Shown here in pieces: positions 7,240 to 14,885 of a stretch of 35,026 nt of DNA (position 1 is its first letter; every line of letters starts with the position of its first letter). The notes under the pieces were generated by a model. The model searched no databases. It saw only the letters and a program-made list of their open reading frames with translations, and had not been told where the DNA came from. This DNA is from Acidobacteriota bacterium (GTDB lineage: Bacteria > Acidobacteriota > Thermoanaerobaculia > Gp7-AA8 > JAHWKK01): positions 1 through 35,026 of the forward strand of contig JAHWKK010000029.1 in assembly GCA_019347945.1 (NCBI GenBank). Reading direction: 5' to 3'. Both the position numbers and the translations under genes were made by a program.

Positions 7240-8301
7240 GTGACGGTCGATGAGAAGACCACACGCCGCCCCGCCCGCGGCGCCGCATCCAATCCGAAGA
7301 ACCGCTTCGAATCGATCTCGGTGGAATGGGATCCGGAGAGCGGTGAGCCGGAGCCGCATCCCGAGACCGAGTACCTCGAAGATGCGAGCCGTTCGATCAT
7401 CACCCGCAACGACAGTCCCGACGTCGGATTCGAGCGCAGCCTCAATCCGTATCGCGGCTGCGAGCACGGCTGCGCGTACTGTTTCGCCCGCCCGACCCAC
7501 GAATATCTCGGTTTTTCCGCGGGGCTCGATTTCGAGACGAAGATCATCGCGAAGCGGAACGCACCGGAGCTTCTGAGGCGCGAGCTCGCAGCAAAGGGAT
7601 GGGAACCAACGCCGCTTGCGATGAGCGGAGTCACGGATCCCTACCAGCCCGTCGAGCGCCGCCTCCGGATCACGCGAGGGTGCCTCGAGGTTCTGGCCGA
7701 GACGCGGAATCCGGTGATCATCATCACGAAAAACGAGCTCGTGACGCGCGACATCGATCTTCTCGGGGAGCTGGCCGCATTCGAGGCCGTCGCCGTCTGC
7801 GTTTCCGTGACGACGCTCGATCGGGAGCTCGCCGGAAAGCTCGAGCCCCGCACCTCCCGGCCGCACCGGCGCATCGAAGCGATCCGGGCGCTCGCCGACG
7901 CTGGGATTCCGGTCGGGGTCCTCTTCGCGCCGGTGATTCCGGCGATCAACGATTTCGAGATCCCGAAAATCCTCGAAGCGGTTGCGGGCGCCGGTGCCGT
8001 CTTCGCGAGCTGGGTGATGCTGCGGCTTCCCTGGGCAGTCTCGCCGCTGTTTCAGGACTGGCTCGAGCGGCACTACCCGGATCGGAAGGATCACGTCCTC
8101 TCCCGGCTGATGGAAGCCCGCGAAGGGAAGCTCTATCGAGCCGAGTTCGGGAAGCGGATGCGCGGTTCGGGCGAGCTCGCGCGTCAGACCTCGACGATGT
8201 TCGATGTCGCGCGACGGCGTGCCGGTCTCGACGCCAAAGGACCATCGCTGTCGATCGCGCACTTTCGACCCCCCGAGGGAGCGCAGAAGCGATTGTTCTG
8301 A
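7240..8301 (+). CDS. Radical SAM protein of the PA0069/SplB-like family
   Basis: A 353-residue protein with the radical SAM cluster motif RGCEHGCAYCFARP (CxxxCxxC), preceded by the family-typical N-terminus RGAASNPKNRFE and LNPYRGC. Further family-like segments are GVTDPYQPVERRLRITRGCLE, VIIITKNELVTRDIDLL and the TTLDRELAGKLEPRTSRP stretch. Relatives are annotated as PA0069-family radical SAM proteins or as spore-photoproduct-lyase-related repair proteins; the true substrate is unknown. The start is uncertain. GTG at 7240 gives the family-like N-terminus and leaves room for a promoter, but it lacks a clear Shine-Dalgarno. An ATG at 7099 would add 47 atypical residues and overlap the divergent CPXCG gene. 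Confidence 0.85.
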   Translation: MTVDEKTTRRPARGAASNPKNRFESISVEWDPESGEPEPHPETEYLEDASRSIITRNDSPDVGFERSLNPYRGCEHGCAYCFARPTHEYLGFSAGLDFETKIIAKRNAPELLRRELAAKGWEPTPLAMSGVTDPYQPVERRLRITRGCLEVLAETRNPVIIITKNELVTRDIDLLGELAAFEAVAVCVSVTTLDRELAGKLEPRTSRPHRRIEAIRALADAGIPVGVLFAPVIPAINDFEIPKILEAVAGAGAVFASWVMLRLPWAVSPLFQDWLERHYPDRKDHVLSRLMEAREGKLYRAEFGKRMRGSGELARQTSTMFDVARRRAGLDAKGPSLSIAHFRPPEGAQKRLF

Positions 8302-8471
8302 AGTGAAGGTGGGCCGAGAGTGAGAGTGGACGTGGTTGACGAAGTGGACGTGGTGGACCCGAGGCACCCGACGCAATCGTGTCAGTCCACCCTCGTCCAC
8401 GTCGTCCACAGAGTCCACGACCTCCAGACCTCCAGCTCGAACTTCCAGACCTCCAATCCCATGTCCAGTGA
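8302..8471. repeat. Inverted GTGGAC/GTCCAC repeat tract
   Basis: Repeated GTGGAC units at 8326-8358 (roughly 9-bp spacing) are mirrored by GTCCAC units at 8385-8418, so the two tracts can pair across a 26-bp loop. They are followed by GACCTCCA octamers (8419-8455). This is the one composite gap without a clean 7-bp period. No gene is seen. Confidence 0.65.
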
Positions 8472-8477
8472 TACATT
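8472..8477 (+). promoter_or_regulatory. TACATT -10 box, probable leaderless start of dat
   Basis: TACATT ends 8 nt before the ATG at 8486; the intervening CCCGTCTC contains no Shine-Dalgarno. It fits the TANNNT leaderless pattern. Confidence 0.45.
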
Positions 8478-8485
8478 CCCGTCTC

Positions 8486-9334
8486 ATGAGTGACGTGCTC
8501 TGGTTCAACGGCAAATGGACGACGACGGAGCAGCCGGTTCTCCCGGTCGAGGACCGCGGACTCCAGTTCGGCGACGCCATCTACGAGGTGATCAAGTTTC
8601 TCGGGGGAACGCCTGCCTTCGCGCGCGAGCATTACGATCGGATGGAGCGTGGACTCGGAGCGCTGACGATCAGGCATGGCTGGACCTGGGAGAGTTTTCG
8701 CGAGCTGCTTCGCGAGCTGATGGACCGAACCTCCTTCGATGACGGGATCATCTACGTGCAGGTGACCCGCGGCATCGCTCAGCGGAAGCACGACGCGGAG
8801 CCGGAAGAGCCGGTGAAGATCGTTTACAGCCGCAGCTTCAAATTTCCCGATGAGGCGAAGCGGCGCAACGGCGTCGCGGTGATCACGCGTCCCGACCTGC
8901 GCTGGGGACGATGCGATCTCAAGACGACGAACCTCCTTCCGAACACGCTGGGAAAGAAGGAAGCAATTGCGGCGGGAGCCGACGAAGCCATCTTCATCGA
9001 CGACGGGTTCGTCACCGAAGGAAGCATCTCGAACTTTTTCGCAGTCGAGGGGGAAGCGGTGATCACTCATCCCGCGAACGAGAAGGTGCTTCCGGGAGTC
9101 GTGAGGGATCGGACGATCTCGGTTGCGTTGCGGGATCGGGTCCGCGTGGACGAGCGGCCGATTCTGGAGAACGAGCTCTTCAGCCTCGATGAGGCGTTCA
9201 TCACGAGCACGACCGCGGGAGTGATGCCGGTCGTCTCGATCGACGGAAGAACCGTCGGCAACGGGACCGGCGGTCCGATCACGCTGAGGCTGCAGAAGGA
9301 GTTTCTCGATCTCGAGCGATCGCAGACCCTCTGA
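8486..9334 (+). CDS. dat: Class IV aminotransferase, probably D-amino-acid (D-alanine) transaminase
   Basis: This PLP enzyme of 282 residues interconverts D-alanine and D-glutamate with their 2-oxo acids, supplying peptidoglycan precursors. EDRGLQFGDAIYEVIK (residues 22-37) is the D-amino-acid aminotransferase N-terminal signature. Lys146 in CDLKTTNLLPNTLGKKEA should hold PLP, and VTEGSISNFF (176-185) binds the cofactor phosphate. The length matches Bacillus Dat-type enzymes; a branched-chain aminotransferase or aminodeoxychorismate lyase is less likely given the RGLQFGD and DLKTTNLL forms. The ATG at 8486 follows a TACATT box; residues upstream are repeat DNA. Transcription appears independent of the genes on either side. 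Confidence 0.82.
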   Translation: MSDVLWFNGKWTTTEQPVLPVEDRGLQFGDAIYEVIKFLGGTPAFAREHYDRMERGLGALTIRHGWTWESFRELLRELMDRTSFDDGIIYVQVTRGIAQRKHDAEPEEPVKIVYSRSFKFPDEAKRRNGVAVITRPDLRWGRCDLKTTNLLPNTLGKKEAIAAGADEAIFIDDGFVTEGSISNFFAVEGEAVITHPANEKVLPGVVRDRTISVALRDRVRVDERPILENELFSLDEAFITSTTAGVMPVVSIDGRTVGNGTGGPITLRLQKEFLDLERSQTL

Positions 9335-9343
9335 CGAGGAAAC

Positions 9344-9470
9344 ATGAAATTGTTGGACTTCGACCCTTTGCAGCGCTTCGCTTGGTCTGATGTCCCAACC
9401 TGCAAGGTCCTTCGCCTGCCCGCCCGACCGCCCGCTCAGGATGACGTCGGTTTGAGTATGCGAGTGCGGT
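9344..9470 (+). repeat. Dispersed repeat unit, copy 2 (lacks the terminal hairpin)
   Basis: Starts ten bases after the dat stop with the same ATGAAATTGTTGGACTTCG as the copy at 6497, and stays similar to about 9470. The following GTGTCATTTCCGCTTCACCG (9489-9508) matches the region just before the hairpin in other copies, then the similarity stops at the ribosome binding site of the next gene. The hairpin is therefore lost or replaced here. Confidence 0.75.
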
Positions 9471-9521
9471 TGTTTCTGCACTCACAGGTGTCATTTCCGC
9501 TTCACCGAGGGGAGAGTTCCG

Positions 9522-10943
9522 ATGAGTGACGAATTCGATGTCGTTGTGATCGGCGGTGGAACGGCGGGGCTCGTCACGGCGTCGGGGTGTGCACGGCTCG
9601 GGCGGAAGGTCGCGATGATCAGCCGGGACCCGCTCGGGGGTGACTGCCTCTGGACCGGCTGCGTCCCGACCAAGGCCCTGGTCGCGACATCCAAACTGAT
9701 CGGAGGGATGCATCACGCCTCCAGATTCGGACTCGGTGATTACCGGCCTCATATCGATTCCGCCCGGATCATGGAGTCGATGCGGGCCGCACGGCGGAAG
9801 ATCGAGCCCCATGACGATCCGGAGAAGTTTCGGGCGCTCGGGATCGACGTCATCCTCGAGGCCGCCGAGCTCGAGTCGCCGACCCGGGTGCGAACAGCCT
9901 CGGGACGGGCTCTCGAAGCGAAACAGATCGTCCTCGCCACCGGATCCCGGACCTTCGTCCCGCCGATCGAGGGAATCGATGCGGCGGGGTGGATGGATCA
10001 CGCATCGTTTCTCGAGCAGGATGAGTTCCCCCGCAGGATCGCCATCCTCGGTGCCGGCGCGATCGGAACCGAGTTCGCGCAGCTCTTCGCCCGGTTCGGA
10101 TCATCGGTCACCCTGATTCAGCAGTCCGCGAGAATTCTGGATCGTGAGGATTCCGAGGTTGCCGCCAGGGTCCGGGCCATTCTCGAAGCGGACGGTGTCA
10201 CCATTCGAACCGGAACGACCGCGGTCAGGGCGGGTACCGACGGCTCCGGAAAATGGATCGATCTCGAGGGGGAAGGAGCGGGGAGGCTCTCGGTCGACGA
10301 GATCTTCGTCGCAACGGGGAGACGCGGAAACATCGAAGGGCTCGGTCTCGAGAACGCCGGCGTGAAGACCAGCCGTACGTGGATTGCCGCCGACGAGTAC
10401 CTCCGGACGAGCGTGGACGGCATCTGGGCCTGTGGCGACATCAAGGGTCCTCCGCAGTTCACGCATGCTGCGGCGCATGAAGCCGTCGGGCTCGTTCGCA
10501 ATCTCCTCTTCCCGCTGAAGAGCAAAATCGATTACACGCATATGCCGTGGGGGGTGTACACCGACCCGGAAGTCGGGCACATCGGAATGACCGAGGAGGA
10601 GGCGCGGGCGGGGGGTGGTGACGTCCGGGTCTACCGGGTCGAGATGGACCAGGCAGATCGCGCGGTGGCCGAGCGCCATACCGCCGGGTTTATCAAGATC
10701 ATCGCCGACGGGAAGGGGCGGATTCTCGGTGCGCACGCCGTCTGCGAGCACGCGACGACCGTGATCCAGGAGATCGTCCTCGCGCGCAAGCACGGGCTGA
10801 AGGTGAAGGATCTCGCGGGGCGTGTGAGCTCGTATCCGTCGATGGCCGACGCCGTTCAGAAGGCCGCGACGCAGTATTACCAGGCGCTGTCGAGCTCGTG
10901 GCTCGGCACAGTTGCGAAGAAGGTGGCGTCCTGGAGCTCGTGA
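9522..10943 (+). CDS. FAD-dependent pyridine nucleotide-disulphide oxidoreductase, mercuric-reductase-like
   Basis: A 473-residue flavoprotein with FAD-binding VVIGGGTAGLVTA (8-20), redox-active disulphide GGDCLWTGCVPTK (Cys42, Cys47), NAD(P)-binding ILGAGAIGTEF, a second FAD motif WACGDIKG, and the C-terminal dimerisation domain. Lipoamide dehydrogenases end in an HPTxxE motif whose His-Glu pair acts as the base; here the equivalent segment is YPSMAD, so both residues differ, as in mercuric-reductase-like members. It is therefore unlikely to be the E3 of a 2-oxoacid dehydrogenase, and the substrate is unknown. The ATG at 9522 follows GGGGAG, a good Shine-Dalgarno. Confidence 0.83.
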   Translation: MSDEFDVVVIGGGTAGLVTASGCARLGRKVAMISRDPLGGDCLWTGCVPTKALVATSKLIGGMHHASRFGLGDYRPHIDSARIMESMRAARRKIEPHDDPEKFRALGIDVILEAAELESPTRVRTASGRALEAKQIVLATGSRTFVPPIEGIDAAGWMDHASFLEQDEFPRRIAILGAGAIGTEFAQLFARFGSSVTLIQQSARILDREDSEVAARVRAILEADGVTIRTGTTAVRAGTDGSGKWIDLEGEGAGRLSVDEIFVATGRRGNIEGLGLENAGVKTSRTWIAADEYLRTSVDGIWACGDIKGPPQFTHAAAHEAVGLVRNLLFPLKSKIDYTHMPWGVYTDPEVGHIGMTEEEARAGGGDVRVYRVEMDQADRAVAERHTAGFIKIIADGKGRILGAHAVCEHATTVIQEIVLARKHGLKVKDLAGRVSSYPSMADAVQKAATQYYQALSSSWLGTVAKKVASWSS

Positions 10944-11245
10944 GGTGGATCAGGGATCAGGGGCCAGGAGCCAGGATTCAGGAGCCAGGATTCAGGAGCG
11001 CAGAACTCGTCATTCTGAGCCCGGCGAAGCACGGGCGAAGAATCTGGGTGGGGGATCGTGAGTCACCGTTGCCGCTCACTTGTTAACTTTTTTCACGAGC
11101 CGCCACCCAGATCCTTCGCCGTCCTTCGGCGGCTCAGGATGACGAGGGGGTGGGTTCGCGAGAGCAAACCTTCGGCCATGAATGTTGCATCGCGCAGGCT
11201 CGTCCCGCGTCCCTGAATCCTGGATCCTGGCTCCTGTCTCCTGCC
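10944..11245. repeat. Composite nested inverted repeat between convergent genes
   Basis: This 302-bp gap has no gene. Outer arms: seven heptads at 10948-10996 (GATCAGG, GGCCAGG, AGCCAGG and ATTCAGG types) and five at 11212-11246 (CCTGAAT, CCTGGAT, CCTGGCT, CCTGTCT, CCTGCCT), which are the reverse complement type. Inner arms: about 11009-11055 (TCATTCTGAGC...GAATCTGGGTGGGGG) and about 11102-11142 (CCACCCAGATCCTTCGCC...CTCAGGATGACG), again inverted. It sits between two genes reading toward each other, so it may act as a bidirectional transcription end. Confidence 0.82.
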
Positions 11246-13033
11246 TCACACGTCCAGGCCGATCTGGCGCATCAGCTCGACCGCGTTGCTTCGCTCGACG
11301 ACGCCCGGCTTCATTCCGTAATCGAAGATCATCTCGCCGTTCTCGATCCGGTCCTCGAAATGGACGTTCGCCGCGGTCGGGATCGACTCGGCGATCTTCG
11401 ATAGCGCCAGATCGTGAGTCGTGACGAGTCCGGAAGCCCCTCTCGCGAGCAGTGAACGGACGATCGCCTCGGCGCCGATCCGCCGGTCGTGCGAGTTGGT
11501 CCCGTGGAGGATCTCGTCGAGAAGAAAGAGAAAGGGTCGCTCGGATGACTCCGCCTCGCGGACGATGTCCCGGAGCCGGAGGATCTCGGCGTAGAAGCGT
11601 GAGCGCCGTTCGAGAAGCGAGTCGCGAACCTGAATCGACGCCCCGAGCCGCATCTCCGAGAGCCGAAGCGAGGCCGCGCAGACCGGAGCGCCTGCCAGAC
11701 CGAGAACGGTGTTGACCCCGACGGTGCGGAGAAACGTGCTCTTCCCCGACATGTTCGACCCGCTGATGACGAGAAGCTCGAGATTCGAATCGAGCCGGAA
11801 GTCATTGCGCACGAGCTCGACCGGAGGGATCAGCGGGTGGCCGGCCGCGGTGGCGTCGAAGAGAGGACGGCTCGAATCGACGATCTCCGGAAAGACGTAG
11901 TCCGGGTTCTCCCAGGCGAAGCTGCCGAAGGAGAGGAGCGCTTCGAGCTCGCCGAGGGCCTCGACCCATTCGCCTGCATGACTGCCGTACTTCCGGCGCC
12001 ACGCGCCGATGGCGAATGAAAGATTCGTGTCCCAGAGCAACAGCAGAGCGATCGGGTAGAAGATCTGGTTCCTTCGCGAGTCGAGCAGCGTCACCAGCTT
12101 CCGGAGCTTCCGGATTCCCCGGGCGGCCGCTTCCTCGCCGCCGATCAGAGTCTCGTGAATTCTCGCAAGGGCGGGATCGTCGAACAGTTCGTGCTCGATG
12201 CGCTCGAGCAGTGTCTCGAGAAGCATCAGGCTGTCGCTGATCGGTTCGATTCCGCTGAGGCTCGTCCGGTACCGGCGGCTGAGCCAGGCAGTTGCTGCCG
12301 ATGCCAGGACCGAAGCGAGAAACCACGATCTCGGGAGATCCGCTGCGAGCCAACCGAGGAGTGTGATGACGTTGGTGGCGGCGAAGAGGAGCGCGGCGAC
12401 GCGGAGTGCGACCGGTGCAGGGCCGGGGTCGGTCGAATCCGCTGCCGCGTCTGCAAAGGCATCGGGGCCGATCTCGGCCACATCCGGTCCGACGATCGAG
12501 AAGAGATCCTCGCGCAGCTCGCTCCGGTCCTGCAGCTCCCGGCTGGCCGTCTGCCGCTCGAGAATATCCGTCCGCGAAGCCGGCTCGAGGAGCCAGCGCG
12601 TGAGCGTGGTCCGTCCCGCCACGGTGCGAGCCGTCGAGATCAGCGAAACGACCGAGCCCGTTCCCGCGATGTCGAGATCGTCGGCATAGAGGTGATCTTC
12701 GGGGATCTCCGATTCGATCTCGGGGATCTCGTTCCAGTTGCGATCGATCCGGGCGATGCCGAGCGAGCAGAAGCGAGCACGCCGCTCGACGATCCGTTTC
12801 CGGCGGATGAGTCGTGCGTGAATCACGATCGCCACGATGAAAGCCAGAAGGGGAATCACCGAGAGCCAGCCGTTGAGCAATCCCTCGACGAAGGCCATCC
12901 ACGCGACGACGACGAAGAGAATGAACAGCGCCAGTCGCGTCCAGACGAGCGAACGCTCGCGGATGTCCAGCAGCTGCAGCTCGGCCGTCAGTTTGTCGAG
13001 CCGCGCCCGGTAACTGGAGCGGGGATCAGGCAC
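11246..13033 (-). CDS. Membrane-anchored MutS-like ATPase
   Basis: A 595-residue protein whose C-terminal domain is a MutS-type ATPase: Walker A GSNMSGKST (425-433), Walker B FLLDEI with the following HGTNSHDR (503-516), and TTHD (538-541). Canonical MutS mismatch-recognition domain I is missing. The N-terminal part instead has hydrophobic segments at about 32-50 and 54-72, another pair at about 208-230 and 236-250, and one at 325-342, so the protein should sit in the inner membrane. Residues 110-180 match the MutS core/lever region (SLISTARTVAGRTTLTRWLLEP). It starts 8 nt after the SEC-C gene stop, at the end of the rod-shape cluster. Role in mismatch repair is unlikely; function is unknown. 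Confidence 0.8.
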   Translation of the reverse strand: MPDPRSSYRARLDKLTAELQLLDIRERSLVWTRLALFILFVVVAWMAFVEGLLNGWLSVIPLLAFIVAIVIHARLIRRKRIVERRARFCSLGIARIDRNWNEIPEIESEIPEDHLYADDLDIAGTGSVVSLISTARTVAGRTTLTRWLLEPASRTDILERQTASRELQDRSELREDLFSIVGPDVAEIGPDAFADAAADSTDPGPAPVALRVAALLFAATNVITLLGWLAADLPRSWFLASVLASAATAWLSRRYRTSLSGIEPISDSLMLLETLLERIEHELFDDPALARIHETLIGGEEAAARGIRKLRKLVTLLDSRRNQIFYPIALLLLWDTNLSFAIGAWRRKYGSHAGEWVEALGELEALLSFGSFAWENPDYVFPEIVDSSRPLFDATAAGHPLIPPVELVRNDFRLDSNLELLVISGSNMSGKSTFLRTVGVNTVLGLAGAPVCAASLRLSEMRLGASIQVRDSLLERRSRFYAEILRLRDIVREAESSERPFLFLLDEILHGTNSHDRRIGAEAIVRSLLARGASGLVTTHDLALSKIAESIPTAANVHFEDRIENGEMIFDYGMKPGVVERSNAVELMRQIGLDV

Positions 13034-13041
13034 ACCGTATC

Positions 13042-13698
13042 TTACTGGGGTTGTGCGGAATCGGTGGACGGCGAATCGGAGGTCGCGGGAGCCTCCGCGT
13101 CATGCCAGTGTCCGTGCACGGTAGACCAGACCTTTCCCTCGGGAACCGGGCCCGGAGGCTGGGGAACGGGGTTGAATCCCTGCGTCGCTGTGCCTCCTCC
13201 GACGGTGACTCGCGGGATGTCGTGCCGCGGTATCGGCTGATTCGGCTGTGGCGGGGCGGGCGCGCCCTCCTTCGGGTGCCAGTGGCCGTGCTCGGCGTGC
13301 CAGATCATCCCGTTGCGCTCTTCTCCGTCGACCGGCGGCCGGTCATCGGTCGAGGCGGTCAGCGCGGAGGTGGGGGGCGGCGCGTCGGTCCGGATCTGTA
13401 CCGGCGACGCATCGTGCCAGTGGCCATGTTCGGCGGACCAGACTTTCCCTTCGGGGGCCGGACCTGGTTGCGCGGCCGGTGCGGTCGGCAGGGGAGCCGG
13501 GCTCGAGACTCCGTAACTGGAAGTGCTCGAGGCCGGCTCGTCGGAGCCCGAGAAGATTCCCGCGATCACGAGTCCGCCGACCGCGATCAGCGCGACGATC
13601 GGGAAAATGCTGGTCCTGTTCTTCGAATTCGTTCCGCAGCAGTGCTTCGCCTTGCGGCCGCTGCCGCACTCGCAGGGGGCGTTACGGTTGATCTTCAT
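13042..13698 (-). CDS. SEC-C zinc-motif membrane protein with three HGHWH repeats
   Basis: A 218-residue protein with three parts. Residues 1-22 are a SEC-C zinc motif (NAPCECGSGRKAKHCCG; Cys9, Cys11, Cys20, Cys21). Residues 31-49 are a membrane segment. The rest is Pro/Ala-rich and low complexity, punctuated by three copies of a GKVWS-x-x-HGHWHD motif (about 84-96, 130-141 and 188-200; the middle copy reads GMIWHAEHGHWHP). The His clusters could bind metal; this is inference. The start is the Met of MKINRNAP, preceded by GAGGAG; the open frame further upstream is not SEC-C-like. It lies 91 nt after rodA and 8 nt before the MutS-like gene. Confidence 0.78.
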   Translation of the reverse strand: MKINRNAPCECGSGRKAKHCCGTNSKNRTSIFPIVALIAVGGLVIAGIFSGSDEPASSTSSYGVSSPAPLPTAPAAQPGPAPEGKVWSAEHGHWHDASPVQIRTDAPPPTSALTASTDDRPPVDGEERNGMIWHAEHGHWHPKEGAPAPPQPNQPIPRHDIPRVTVGGGTATQGFNPVPQPPGPVPEGKVWSTVHGHWHDAEAPATSDSPSTDSAQPQ

Positions 13699-13789
13699 TC
13701 TCGGGCTGGGCTCCTCATTCTTGGCGTGAAGAACGGAACTCGACGCCGGAAAGTTCCAGAAAAGGAATCGATGAGCCCGGACCGTCGCG

Positions 13790-14884
13790 TCAGACGTTGA
13801 CGTACTTCCGGAAATCGACGTTGAGGATGAGGCCGATCGCAAGGAAGAACATCATCGTCGAGGAACCTCCGTAGGAGATCAGCGGAAGGGGAATTCCGGT
13901 CGTCGGAAGGAGTCCGATCTGCATCGCTACATTGATGAAGACGTGGAAGATGAAGAACGAGATGAGGCAGATGACGAGAAACGCTCCTCCTCGATCCCTC
14001 GCGGATCTCGCGATGGTGAGCGCCTGGATGATCAGGAAGAGGTAGAGCCCGAGAACGACGGCAACTCCGATGAATCCGAACTCTTCAGCGAGTACCGAGA
14101 AGATGAAGTCGGTATGACTCGCGGGGACGTAGCCGTAGCGGGCCTGAGTGCTTTGCTTGAAGCCCTTGCCGGTGATCCCGCCCGAGCCGATGGCGATCTT
14201 GGCCTGGGTGACCTGATAGCCGCTTCCGAGCGGGTCGCGCTCCGGGTTGAGAAAGACGATGACTCTCTCCTTCTGGTAGGGCTGAAGGAGGTTCCAGGTA
14301 ATCGGTGCCGCGACGGCGAGCAGGATCAGAGCCATCACCCAGTAGCGAGGCTTGATTCCGCCGAAGAACATCGCGGCGGCCAGAAGGGGAGCGTAGGTTG
14401 CCGCCGTGCCGAAGTCCGGCTGCATCGCGGTCAGGATGACCGGGATGCCAATGATCAGAGCGATCACGAGCAGAGTCTTGAAGTCGAGATAGCTGCGTGT
14501 CCTGGAGTCGAAGAACTTCGCCAGCGCGAGAGCCGTGAATATTTTCATGAATTCCGAGGGCTGAAACCGGAAATCGCCCGGCAGGATGATCCAGGACTTG
14601 ACGTTGGCGGTGACGGCTCCCCAGATGAGGAGATAAATGAGCAGAGCTACTCCGATCCCGTAGAGGATCGGGGAGACGTCGAGCAGCGTGTGGTAGTCGA
14701 CGGCGATGAAAATGGCCATGATGATGAGCGAGACCGCGATCCAGGTAATCTGCTTCTGGTGAAAGGGTGTCGTCGCGGTGAACCAGGTGGCCGAATAGAT
14801 GGCGACGACTCCGATGGCGGCGAGCACGATTGCGGTGCCGAGAAAGTTGAGGTCGAGTCGGAGGATCGATCGGCTGTCGATCAT
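13790..14884 (-). CDS. rodA: Rod-shape peptidoglycan glycosyltransferase RodA (SEDS family)
   Basis: This 364-residue polytopic membrane protein polymerises lipid II during cell elongation together with PBP2. About ten hydrophobic segments are visible. SEDS signatures include AVTANVKSWIILPGDFRFQPSE (Glu of QPSE), QPDFGTA with the essential Asp, the RYGYVPASHTDFIFSVLAEEFGF extracellular region, and LLPTTGIPLPLISYGGSS near the C-terminus. The ATG at 14884 is 1 nt after the mrdA stop, indicating coupled translation. FtsW is a paralogue, but the neighbouring PBP2 and mre genes argue for RodA. Confidence 0.95.
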   Translation of the reverse strand: MIDSRSILRLDLNFLGTAIVLAAIGVVAIYSATWFTATTPFHQKQITWIAVSLIIMAIFIAVDYHTLLDVSPILYGIGVALLIYLLIWGAVTANVKSWIILPGDFRFQPSEFMKIFTALALAKFFDSRTRSYLDFKTLLVIALIIGIPVILTAMQPDFGTAATYAPLLAAAMFFGGIKPRYWVMALILLAVAAPITWNLLQPYQKERVIVFLNPERDPLGSGYQVTQAKIAIGSGGITGKGFKQSTQARYGYVPASHTDFIFSVLAEEFGFIGVAVVLGLYLFLIIQALTIARSARDRGGAFLVICLISFFIFHVFINVAMQIGLLPTTGIPLPLISYGGSSTMMFFLAIGLILNVDFRKYVNV

Positions 14885-14885
14885 C

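Noticed and set aside
11009-11142. Classic Rho-independent terminators in the inner modules
   Set aside because: The hairpins are present but no T tract follows on either strand; a termination role stays possible but unproven.
11246-13033. Canonical mismatch-repair MutS
   Set aside because: Mismatch-recognition domain I is missing and membrane segments are present; only the core and ATPase regions match.
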